Assembly (NCBI GenBank): GCA_026314275.1
Contig: CP111109.1
Coordinates: forward strand, 1,798,001-1,862,000
Source of the DNA: JAGOEY01 sp017997515
Lineage (GTDB): Bacteria > Pseudomonadota > Gammaproteobacteria > Burkholderiales > Burkholderiaceae_C
DNA: 64,000 nucleotides
Reading direction: 5' to 3'
Shown here in pieces: positions 41,697-49,604 of this stretch (position 1 is the first letter of the stretch; each line of letters begins with the position of its first letter). The notes beneath the pieces were generated by a model. The model saw only the letters and a list, made by a program, of their open reading frames with translations, had not been told where the DNA came from and made no database searches. The position numbers and the translations under genes are program-made.

Positions 41697-44600
41697 TTAG
41701 TGATGCGTGTCGGTTGTTGTCGCAACAGCTTTGGGCTTGCGCCGCAGCAGCCGGTTGAACCACAAGCCCACATCGTCCACCCCGGTGAACACAGCCGGAA
41801 TCACCAGCAGGCTCAGGAAGGTCGAGGTGATCAGCCCACCAATCACGGCCACCGCCATCGGTGAACGGAAGCTCGAATCCGCAGCGCCAAAACCCAGCGC
41901 AATCGGCAACATGCCCGCACCCATGGCCAGGGTGGTCATGATGATCGGGCGGGCGCGTTTGTGGCAGGCGTCCATCAGCGCATCCCAGCGCGACATGCCG
42001 TGTTCACGGCGCGCCATGATCGCGTATTCGACCAGCAGGATCGAGTTCTTGGTCGCAATGCCCATCAGCATGATCAGCCCGATGAGTGAGGGCATCGAGA
42101 AACTCTTCTGCGCAATCAGCAGGCCCACAAACGCGCCCCCCAGCGACAGCGGCAGAGCAGCCAGGATGGTGAACGGGTGCAAAAAGTCCTTGAACAGCAG
42201 CACCAGCACGATGTAGATACACAGCACCCCCGTCAGCATCGCCAGGCCAAAACTGGCGAACAGTTCCCCCATCACTTCGGCGTCGCCAATCTCGATCACC
42301 TTGACACCGGGCGGCAGGCTCTTCAGTGTGGGCAGCTCTTGCACCGCCTTGGCCACATCACCCAAGGGCATGCCAGACAGCTCGATCTCGAAATTGACGT
42401 TGCGCGCGCGGTCGTAGCGGTCGATCACCGCCGGGCCACCGCTGAACTCGAGTGTGGCCACCTGGTTCAGCATCACGGGGCCTTTGCTGCCGGGCACTGA
42501 CAGGCGGCCCAGCAGATCCAGGTCCTGCCGCGCGGCAGAGTCGAGTTTGACAACGATAGGCACCTGGCGCTGCGAAAGGTTGAGTTTGGGCAGCGACACG
42601 TCGTAGTCCCCCATCGTCGCCACACGCAGCGTCTCGGCAATGGCGCTGCTGGTCACGCCCAGGTCGGCGGCACGGGCGAAGTCCGGGCGCACCGCAATCT
42701 CGGGCCGCACCAGGCTGGCGGTGGAGGCCACACTGCCCAGGCCGGGAATGGTGCGCAGGTCTTTCTCGACCGCCAGTGCCGTGGTTTGCAGCGTGGGGCC
42801 GTCGTCACCCGTCAGCGCCAGGATGTATTTCTCACCCGAGCCACCCAGGCCCACCTTGCTGCGCACGCCGGGCAGCGATTCAAGCGCGGCGCGGATATTG
42901 TTTTCGACCACCTGCTTACGGTGGCGTACCCCCCGTTCACTCAGCTGTACGGTGAGTGTGGCCTTGCGGGTTTCTGCCGCGCCCGACGGCGCAAACGGGT
43001 CGCTGCCCGCCGCGCCGCCGCCGATGGTGGTGTACACACTCTTCACGTGATCCACCGCCGCCAGGCGCTGGCGTGCGTCTTCGGCCGAGGCGCGGGTTTG
43101 CGCCAGCGTGCTGCCGGGAGACAGCTCCAGGTAGACCTGGGTTTGGGAGTTGTCGTCCGGCGGGATAAAACCGGTGGGCAACAGCGGAATCAGTGCGAGC
43201 GAACCGACAAAGAAAACCGCCGTGGCGATGAAGGTGACCAGGCGGTGTTTGACACACCACGCGGCCCAGCGCAGGTAGGTCTTCATCCAGCGCGGGTCTT
43301 TGTGTTCACCGACGATGGGTTTGAGCATGTACGCCGCCATCATGGGCGTGAGAATCCGCGCCACCACCAGCGACGCAAACACCGCGAGTGACGCCGTCCA
43401 GCCAAACTGTTTGAAGAACTTGCCCGCCACACCACTCATAAAAGCAGTGGGCAAAAACACGGCGATGAGGGTGAACGTGGTGGCCACTACGGCCAGGCCA
43501 ATCTCGTCGGCGGCCTCCATCGCAGCGTCGTACGGCGACTTGCCCATGCGCAAATGGCGCACGATGTTTTCGACCTCCACAATCGCATCGTCCACCAAGA
43601 TGCCGACCACCAGCGACAGCGCCAGCAAGGTGATGACGTTGATCGAAAAACCCAGCAGGTACATACCGATGAATGCCGGAATCACCGACATCGGCAGCGC
43701 CACGGCCGACACAAAAGTCGCTCGCCAGTCGCGCAGGAACAGCCACACCACCAGCACCGCCAGCGCGGCACCTTCGTACAACAAATGCATGGAGCCGGTG
43801 TACTCCTCTTCCACCGGTTTGACGAAGTTGAAGGCCTCGGTGATGACCACACCCGGGTGCTGCAGCTTCAGGTCGGCCAGGGCTTTGGCCACACCGGCCC
43901 CAACGTCGATCTCACTCACACCCCGGCTGCGTGCCACCTCAAAACCCACCACCGGTTTGCCGTTGAGCAGCGCAGCGGAGCGCTGCTCGGCAAAGGTGTC
44001 GCGCACGGTGGCCACCTGGTCGAGCCGGATGCTGCGGCCGTCGGGCAGCGCCAGGCTGATGCGGCCCAGCTCTTCGGCCGACTGCACGGTGGCAAGGGTG
44101 CGCACCGGTTGTTCGCTGCCACCAATGTCGGTGCGGCCCCCGGCACTTTCGGTCTGCACCAGACGCAGCTGGCGCGAGATGTCGGCCGCGCTGGCACCCA
44201 GCGCCTGCAGCTTGGCCGGGTCGAGTGCCACCTGCACTTCGCGGCTCACACCGCCCACGCGGTTGATCGCACCCACACCGGGCACGGCCAGCAGTTTTTT
44301 GGACAACTCGTTGTCAACAAACCAGCTCAGCGCCTCGTCGTCCATCCCCTCGGCGGCAATGGTGAAGGCCAGCACCGGCGCACCGGCCAAATCGACCTTG
44401 GTGACGATCGGGTCACGCACGTCGCCCGGCAGGTCAGCGCGCACCCGCGCAATGGCAGAGCGCACATCGTCCACCGCTTCCTGCACCGGCTTCTCCAACC
44501 GGAACTCGGCCGTCACGGTGACCGCACCGTCCTGCACTTTGGTGGTGATGTGTTTGAGGCCTTGCAGCGTGGCGATGCTGTTCTCCAGCTTGCGCGCCAC

Positions 44601-44786
44601 TTCGGTTTCCAGCTGCGCCGGGGCCGCGCCCGGCAGGGACGCCGACACACTCACGGTGGGCAGGTCGATGTCGGGAAAGTTCTGCACCTTCATGGCGTTG
44701 AAGGACAGCAGGCCGCCAAAGGTCAGCAGCACAAACAGCATCACCGCCGGTATCGGGTTTTTGATGGCCCAGGAGGAAACGTTCAT
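41697..44786 (-). CDS. RND efflux transporter (HAE1 type) inner-membrane pump
   Basis: 1029-residue proton-driven pump with 12 TM helices and two large periplasmic loops. It begins NVSSWAIKNPIPAVMLFVLLTFGGLLSF. The proton-relay Asp pair is in VGILVDDAIVEVENIVRHLRMG near residue 400, and the second half has LIMLMGIATKNSILLVEYA. Lengths and motifs are complete. The adaptor gene lies 11 bp upstream; no outer-membrane channel gene is adjacent, so it probably uses a TolC-like protein encoded elsewhere. Confidence 0.95.
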   Translation of the reverse strand: MNVSSWAIKNPIPAVMLFVLLTFGGLLSFNAMKVQNFPDIDLPTVSVSASLPGAAPAQLETEVARKLENSIATLQGLKHITTKVQDGAVTVTAEFRLEKPVQEAVDDVRSAIARVRADLPGDVRDPIVTKVDLAGAPVLAFTIAAEGMDDEALSWFVDNELSKKLLAVPGVGAINRVGGVSREVQVALDPAKLQALGASAADISRQLRLVQTESAGGRTDIGGSEQPVRTLATVQSAEELGRISLALPDGRSIRLDQVATVRDTFAEQRSAALLNGKPVVGFEVARSRGVSEIDVGAGVAKALADLKLQHPGVVITEAFNFVKPVEEEYTGSMHLLYEGAALAVLVVWLFLRDWRATFVSAVALPMSVIPAFIGMYLLGFSINVITLLALSLVVGILVDDAIVEVENIVRHLRMGKSPYDAAMEAADEIGLAVVATTFTLIAVFLPTAFMSGVAGKFFKQFGWTASLAVFASLVVARILTPMMAAYMLKPIVGEHKDPRWMKTYLRWAAWCVKHRLVTFIATAVFFVGSLALIPLLPTGFIPPDDNSQTQVYLELSPGSTLAQTRASAEDARQRLAAVDHVKSVYTTIGGGAAGSDPFAPSGAAETRKATLTVQLSERGVRHRKQVVENNIRAALESLPGVRSKVGLGGSGEKYILALTGDDGPTLQTTALAVEKDLRTIPGLGSVASTASLVRPEIAVRPDFARAADLGVTSSAIAETLRVATMGDYDVSLPKLNLSQRQVPIVVKLDSAARQDLDLLGRLSVPGSKGPVMLNQVATLEFSGGPAVIDRYDRARNVNFEIELSGMPLGDVAKAVQELPTLKSLPPGVKVIEIGDAEVMGELFASFGLAMLTGVLCIYIVLVLLFKDFLHPFTILAALPLSLGGAFVGLLIAQKSFSMPSLIGLIMLMGIATKNSILLVEYAIMARREHGMSRWDALMDACHKRARPIIMTTLAMGAGMLPIALGFGAADSSFRSPMAVAVIGGLITSTFLSLLVIPAVFTGVDDVGLWFNRLLRRKPKAVATTTDTHH

Positions 44787-44797
44787 GGTGACGCTCC

Positions 44798-45943
44798 TTA
44801 TTTCGTAGCTGCTGGCGAAGGTGCAGCGGGCGCGGGAGGCACATTGGATACACGAACCACGTCACCATCGTTCAAAAAGCCAGCGCCCTGCACGGCGATG
44901 GTGGCGTTGGGCTCCAGGCCTTTCACAATCTCGACCTTGTCACCGACACGCCGCCCGGTCTCGACCTTGCGCTGCGCCACACGCTGGTCGGGGCCGACCT
45001 GGAACACGTAGTTAAAACCGTCGCGCGCCACCAGCGCCTGCTGCGGCACGGTCATCGCGTCACTCGCACCCAGCGCAAAGTCACCCCGCGCAAACATGCC
45101 CGCACGCACCTGCGGGTGCTGCGGCAGATCCACAAACACAATGGCGTTGCGGGTCTGCGGATCAACCGTGGGCGCGACCATCCGTGTGCGGCCTTTTAAC
45201 TCCACACCACTGGCCGCGGTGACGGTGGCGGGCATACCCACCTGGATGCGTGGCAGCTCGGCCGACGTGACCTCGGCGCGCCACTCCAGCCGCCCCTGGC
45301 GCACCATGCGAAACATCTCGGTGCCCGCACCCACCACGGCACCCACCGTGGCGGTGCGCGACGAGATCACGCCATTGTCGGGGGCCAGCACCTGGGTGAA
45401 CTGCAGGCGCAGCTGCTGGGCCTGCAGTGCGGCCTTGGCCGACGCGACCCGTGCCTGCGCGGTTTGGGCAGCAGTGAGGTACTGGTTGATTTGTGACGCA
45501 CTCATCGCACCGGAGCTTTGCAGCGTGCGGGCACGTTCGGCATTGGCGCTGGCCTCGGCTGCATTGGCCTCGGCCTCCAGCAGCACGGCACGCGCCTGCG
45601 CCACGTCGGCCTGGATGGTGTCGGCCGCAAAGGTGGCCAGCAGCTGGCCCTTGCGCACCGTGTCGCCGACCTGGGCTTTGACTTCATTCAATCGCAGGCC
45701 GCTGGACTCGGAGCCGATGATGGCTTCTTGCCAGGCGGTGATGTTGCCGTTGGCGGGCAGCGTCTGCGCGAGGCTGCTGCGCTGCGGCTGGGTGGTGGTG
45801 ACCGTCATGGCCGGTTTGGGCTGGGTGGTCGCTGTCTTCTCTGTGGCCCAGGATTTGTAAGAAAAAGTGGCTCCAGCGCCCACCAGCAGAGCGATAGTAG
45901 CTACGAAAACAATAGCAAATGGAGTGGATGTGAAGCGGGTCAT
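44798..45943 (-). CDS. RND efflux membrane-fusion (adaptor) protein
   Basis: 381-residue periplasmic adaptor. N-terminal TM/signal anchor at about 8-28, biotinyl-lipoyl half-motifs (GNITAWQEAIIGSESSGLRLNEVKAQVGDTVRKGQLLA and VLAPDNGVISSRTATVGAVVGAG), an alpha-helical hairpin rich in Ala/Glu (about 120-180), beta-barrel and membrane-proximal domains. The ATG at 45943 replaces an 80-codon extension with no family similarity. Part of the anchor, FAIVFVATIAL, is encoded by repeat-like DNA (GCTATTGTTTTCGTAGC). Confidence 0.94.
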   Translation of the reverse strand: MTRFTSTPFAIVFVATIALLVGAGATFSYKSWATEKTATTQPKPAMTVTTTQPQRSSLAQTLPANGNITAWQEAIIGSESSGLRLNEVKAQVGDTVRKGQLLATFAADTIQADVAQARAVLLEAEANAAEASANAERARTLQSSGAMSASQINQYLTAAQTAQARVASAKAALQAQQLRLQFTQVLAPDNGVISSRTATVGAVVGAGTEMFRMVRQGRLEWRAEVTSAELPRIQVGMPATVTAASGVELKGRTRMVAPTVDPQTRNAIVFVDLPQHPQVRAGMFARGDFALGASDAMTVPQQALVARDGFNYVFQVGPDQRVAQRKVETGRRVGDKVEIVKGLEPNATIAVQGAGFLNDGDVVRVSNVPPAPAAPSPAATK

Positions 45944-46213
45944 GGCAGGTGTCCGTTCGTCAGGAACAGGAAGCGGGAGCCGTGGCGCAATGTGCCGCCG
46001 CCTTGTCCACGGGTCAAGGGCTTGGGGTGGGGTCACAAAGGAGGGCCGGAGGGTGCCGAGCATATCGCAGCACACGGGCCGGTGGGTGGCCAGCCCGGCC
46101 ACCGAAAACGCCAGGCGGGGGAGAAAATCCCCAGCGCTTGCCGCAGCGTGTTGTGGGGGCGTCAAGGCCACACACGCCAGCACATCACGCTGTGGATGCC
46201 GCGTATTTGATGT

Positions 46214-46906
46214 TCAGGGTGCGGATGCGGTAAAGGTGATTTGCCCGCTGTACACCCCCGCCGGTACGCTGGCCGAGGGGGTGTAGGCGAAGGTCCAGTT
46301 GGCGGTGCGGTAGGTCAGCAGCGTGGGAGCCGCTGTGGTGCCTGCACCGCCCACAGCCACGTTCACCGCCGGGCTGACACCCGTGGCAGGTACCACGGGT
46401 GCGGGAAACTGGGCGGACGAAGACGTGATGGAAATAGCCGTCATTGGGATGGTGTTGGAGCCGCTGGACAGCGGCGTGGTGGCCTGGCCGGTGATACGTA
46501 CCTGGCCTGCGTTGCTGCGCACTTCCACCGGCAAGACGACCGGTGCCGATGCAGTGAAGGTCGGGGCACCACCACTCCAGTTGACCGGCTTGTTCACACC
46601 GTTGGTGGCTGCGGTGGGCACGGCGGGAATGGACGCGCTGGTGGTGAAACTGACCGTGTCGATGGTGCCGTTGGCCGCAGGCCCGGTGCCGGACTCTGCG
46701 CCAGTAAAACTGCCACCAGTGCCGACCCGCAGGAAGATGAATTTGTTGATACGGATGGAAAAATCCAAGCGGGCCTGCACCGTCATGGGGGCCGGGCCAT
46801 TGTCGAAGTTTTCTTCAGCCCGTGCCTGAGGTGGCAGTGCAATACACCCCGCCATGAGCGGTAAAAGCCCCATCCGCCTGAGCCAGTACAGTGGTGTGCC
46901 TGTCAT
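46214..46906 (-). CDS. Secreted fimbrial-subunit-like protein (last gene of the surface-fibre locus)
   Basis: 230 residues with a signal peptide (about 1-30, ending PQARAEEN). The mature protein starts with an acidic segment, then ARLDFSIRINKFIFLRVG and GTIDTVSF, the same N-terminal motif seen in the 48858 product, followed by Thr/Ser/Ala-rich strands and a C-terminal strand GVYSGQITFTASAP. This end resembles the last beta-strand of chaperone-assembled pilins. ATGA overlap with the chaperone gene. Not assigned to a named family; a surface-fibre tip or minor subunit is inferred. Confidence 0.7.
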   Translation of the reverse strand: MTGTPLYWLRRMGLLPLMAGCIALPPQARAEENFDNGPAPMTVQARLDFSIRINKFIFLRVGTGGSFTGAESGTGPAANGTIDTVSFTTSASIPAVPTAATNGVNKPVNWSGGAPTFTASAPVVLPVEVRSNAGQVRITGQATTPLSSGSNTIPMTAISITSSSAQFPAPVVPATGVSPAVNVAVGGAGTTAAPTLLTYRTANWTFAYTPSASVPAGVYSGQITFTASAP

Positions 46907-47739
46907 TGGAAGTCCGCGTTCACCTTGAAGGCGCCGCGATCCCAGTCCAGAGTACCCTGAGCCTTCAGAGGCCAGGCAGGGTCGACCGCCTTGGTTTGAC
47001 CAGCCAGGCGGGGCGTCAAAGGCAGCGTACGGGTCTGGCCTGGCAGGATAGGGGTGCCCTCGGGCACCAGCTCGAAAGACTTGTTTTGACCGTCTGTGGC
47101 GTCCAGGCTGCCGTCGAGCCGGCCATGGGCATCACCGCTGTTGTGCACCGTCACCACGGGCTTGCGGGTGCCGCCCACGTCCTTCACCCCCACGCTACGC
47201 ATTTCCAGCTGGGGCTGGGCCCCGTTGAGGGCCATGTACACCGCCACCGCTATACGCCCATTCACCGGCAGGCTTAGGCTGGCGCCGCCATTTTCGATGA
47301 TCGCCTTGTGGGCGGGCTCCACCCCCTCTACGGCCAGCATGAAGCGGCATTCGCCACGCTGGGCGTCCACCGGCACGTCCACCTGAAAGCGAAACGCTAC
47401 CTTGCCCCGTGCAGGCACCCGCACCAGCTTGCGCTCCAGCGTCACCCAAGGGCGGCAACTGCCAGGCAACAGCTCGTCATGGTAGGTGATATGGCCTTCA
47501 GGTGAATATGTCCAGTCGATGGTACGCACCGACACCTCGGTGGCGGTGCCACCCAGGTTTTGGATGTCCATCGACTGGCCAATGCGCTGTGTGTTGCGCC
47601 CTGACAGTTCGAATCGCGACGGCGATATGGCAACTTCAAAGGGGCCAGCGCTGGCAACAGGGCTCCACAGGGTGGCAAGGACCCCCAGCACGGGCAGACA
47701 GCACAACAGGCGCGGACGAGAACAGAAAGACCACATCAT
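46903..47739 (-). CDS. PapD-like periplasmic chaperone
   Basis: 278 residues with a signal peptide (about 1-31, cut after VASA). The first Ig-like domain reads FEVAISPSRFELSGRNTQRIGQSMDIQNLGGTATEVSVRTIDW, with Arg and Lys residues (ERKLVRVPARGKVAFRFQV) where pilin chaperones bind the subunit C-terminus. A second beta-rich domain follows. Similarity to PapD is at fold level; the canonical PapD signature is weak, closer to alternative (CS1-type) chaperones. Translationally coupled on both sides by ATGA overlaps. Confidence 0.72.
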   Translation of the reverse strand: MMWSFCSRPRLLCCLPVLGVLATLWSPVASAGPFEVAISPSRFELSGRNTQRIGQSMDIQNLGGTATEVSVRTIDWTYSPEGHITYHDELLPGSCRPWVTLERKLVRVPARGKVAFRFQVDVPVDAQRGECRFMLAVEGVEPAHKAIIENGGASLSLPVNGRIAVAVYMALNGAQPQLEMRSVGVKDVGGTRKPVVTVHNSGDAHGRLDGSLDATDGQNKSFELVPEGTPILPGQTRTLPLTPRLAGQTKAVDPAWPLKAQGTLDWDRGAFKVNADFQ

Positions 47740-48263
47740 GGGAAAACCTCGATTTCAAAATAAGGCTCGAACCGCAAGGGCATGCCCGCGGGCAGCCGAA
47801 CGCCGCTGGAGTCGAGCTGCAGCGTCAGGTCCAGGGTGTCTGTGAGCCACGGGCCAGGCACTGTGCCCGACCACACCAGGGTGCGCTCGCCCAGCCGGGC
47901 CCGGCCCTGGCTCACCAGGCCCTGCCCACGCCATTCCACCTGTAGCGCAGAGGGGTTGATGACGCCTGGAACCAGTGCTGGAATCACGAAAAAAACCCGT
48001 GCGGTTTTGCCCGCATAGCGGGCGGTGGCCAGCCTGTATTCGATGCGGGTGCGTGCCGTGGCCACCGTGGCATTGCCTTCACTGTCAGACAGCCACTGCA
48101 GCGGTGTAGTGACCTGGCTGCGCGGAGAGCTGCTGTCGTCCAGCCGCTCGGGCAGCGCCTGCGCAGGCAGGGCCAGGCTGGCGCACGCCGCCAGTACCAG
48201 CAGGGGCCGCAGGCTGGCGAGCAGGCACCGGGTTGTGTGGAGATGGAGTGCGGTGGGCGTCAT
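47736..48263 (-). CDS. Secreted beta-rich protein of the surface-fibre locus
   Basis: 175 residues with a signal peptide ending near PAQALPERL. The mature part is strand-rich (ATARTRIEYRLATARYAGKTARVFFVIPA, TDTLDLTLQLDSSGVRLPAG) and ends in FEPYFEIEVFP. It lacks the LRVG motif of the other subunits. Family not recognised; possibly an adaptor, anchor or initiating subunit. ATGA overlaps on both sides tie it to the locus. Confidence 0.65.
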   Translation of the reverse strand: MTPTALHLHTTRCLLASLRPLLVLAACASLALPAQALPERLDDSSSPRSQVTTPLQWLSDSEGNATVATARTRIEYRLATARYAGKTARVFFVIPALVPGVINPSALQVEWRGQGLVSQGRARLGERTLVWSGTVPGPWLTDTLDLTLQLDSSGVRLPAGMPLRFEPYFEIEVFP

Positions 48264-48853
48264 GGCACGGTGGCGGTGTAGGTGACGGTGCCGCGGTACT
48301 GCCCGGCAGGGTAGACCCGGGCGTTGGCGTAGGTGAAGCGCAGCGTGTTGTTCATGCGCCGACTATTGAGCAAAACCCGGCCGAAACGGGCGAGTTGTTG
48401 TGTGGCGACCCCGGTGAAGCAGCCGTCCTGAATATCGCCGCCGCCCGCCACCTTGTTGGTGGATGCCCAGCAGACATCGGTGAAGGGAATGACGGTGCTG
48501 CCACAGCCGCTGCCTGCCACGCAGGCCATACCGGCGGTGGAGTTCACCGTCAGCACCACGTCGTTCGGCGTGCTGAAAGCGGGGCGTTGCAGCGACACCT
48601 CTACATCAACCAGCGGGGCGTAGGTCACGGCGCTGGGCGTGGGGCTGATGTTGGCACCCGAAATCGCGCCAAAATTCACCACGTCCACACCCGTGGGGGA
48701 ACCCACCCGCAGCGTGAGCCGCAGAGGGTTGTTGAGGGGGAAATCGATAAAAACCGCCCCGGCATCCGCTGCATGCAGCGATGCCGTGAGCAGCACGCCC
48801 ATCACACGCAGCGCAAAGCCGACGCGGGGGGCGGGGTTGTGCTGCGTGGGCAT
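48260..48853 (-). CDS. Secreted fimbrial-subunit-like protein 2
   Basis: 197 residues from the ATG at 48853. Signal peptide about 1-32 (GVLLTASLHAADAGA). The N-terminal mature motif is NPLRLTLRVGSPTGVDVVNFG and the C-terminal strand is AGQYRGTVTYTATVP, both shared with its neighbours. Two Cys pairs (GMACVAGSGCG and VCWAST...DGCFTG) could form disulfides. Starts 4 bp after the preceding subunit's stop. Confidence 0.7.
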   Translation of the reverse strand: MPTQHNPAPRVGFALRVMGVLLTASLHAADAGAVFIDFPLNNPLRLTLRVGSPTGVDVVNFGAISGANISPTPSAVTYAPLVDVEVSLQRPAFSTPNDVVLTVNSTAGMACVAGSGCGSTVIPFTDVCWASTNKVAGGGDIQDGCFTGVATQQLARFGRVLLNSRRMNNTLRFTYANARVYPAGQYRGTVTYTATVP

Positions 48854-48857
48854 GGGG

Positions 48858-49493
48858 TCAGAGGGTTGATGCGGTGTAGGTAACTTGGCCTGTGTAGGTA
48901 CCAGCTGGCCAACTGGCAGGCGTGGCTGTAGCGGCGAGGGAGAAAATCCAAGTCCCACTGTAAAGCGAGTTGCTAGTGAACGCTGTACTTGCACAACTTC
49001 CCAGGTTGGCACCAGGGTGAGGCAGGGGTGTGGTACCACCCGTGACCACCTCGATATCGGTCATCGTTGGGCCACCTGTCACTGCAGGTGTTGACGTCAG
49101 CCCGCCAGCAATCCCACAGTTGATGGTGGCTGTAGGGCCATTGGTCCAAGCATAGACCGCGAGGGTACTGGTCGCCGATGTCACAGGGAATGTCGGTGCT
49201 GCGCCGTTCCAGGCCGTGTTCTGACTCGAAGTTCCCGAAGTAAGCGTGCCTGGCGCGGTAACCCATGTCGGGGTCAAGGGCCAAGACAAGGTGTCAATGG
49301 TCGTGTTGTCAGATCCAACCCGCAGCAGAATCAGCTTGGGCACAGTGATGGACAGATTGACACGGGCCGTTGCCGTTACGGCGCCCGAGCCTGAAGTTTG
49401 ATAGCCGTAGCTGCTTTCCGCCACCGCCACCCCACTAGCCGTAGCCAGTGCAGCCCCCAACAGGGCACCGATGATTTTCGTTTGCTTGTTCAT
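48858..49493 (-). CDS. Secreted fimbrial-subunit-like protein 1, probable major subunit
   Basis: 211 residues with a clear signal peptide (MNKQTKIIGALLGAALATASGVAVAES). The mature part has ARVNLSITVPKLILLRVGSDNTTIDTLSW, then Thr/Ser/Gly-rich beta sequence and the C-terminal GTYTGQVTYTASTL. It is the first subunit gene after the outer-membrane protein, with the best signal peptide and a good ribosome site, so it is the likely major subunit. One Cys pair (NCG...SCAST). Base use is less G/C-rich than in its neighbours. Confidence 0.72.
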   Translation of the reverse strand: MNKQTKIIGALLGAALATASGVAVAESSYGYQTSGSGAVTATARVNLSITVPKLILLRVGSDNTTIDTLSWPLTPTWVTAPGTLTSGTSSQNTAWNGAAPTFPVTSATSTLAVYAWTNGPTATINCGIAGGLTSTPAVTGGPTMTDIEVVTGGTTPLPHPGANLGSCASTAFTSNSLYSGTWIFSLAATATPASWPAGTYTGQVTYTASTL

Positions 49494-49604
49494 AACCTGT
49501 TCCTTCCTACACATTGCAAAAATGCCGGGGCGCAGACAGCCGCTGGCTGTACATGCACTTTGGCGCTGGTACTGCCCGAGGGCAGTGTTTTGTCCGCTGC
49601 GGGC

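Noticed and set aside
43554..45011. 485-residue open frame antisense to the RND pump
   Set aside because: Shadow reading frame; the pump has all RND motifs.
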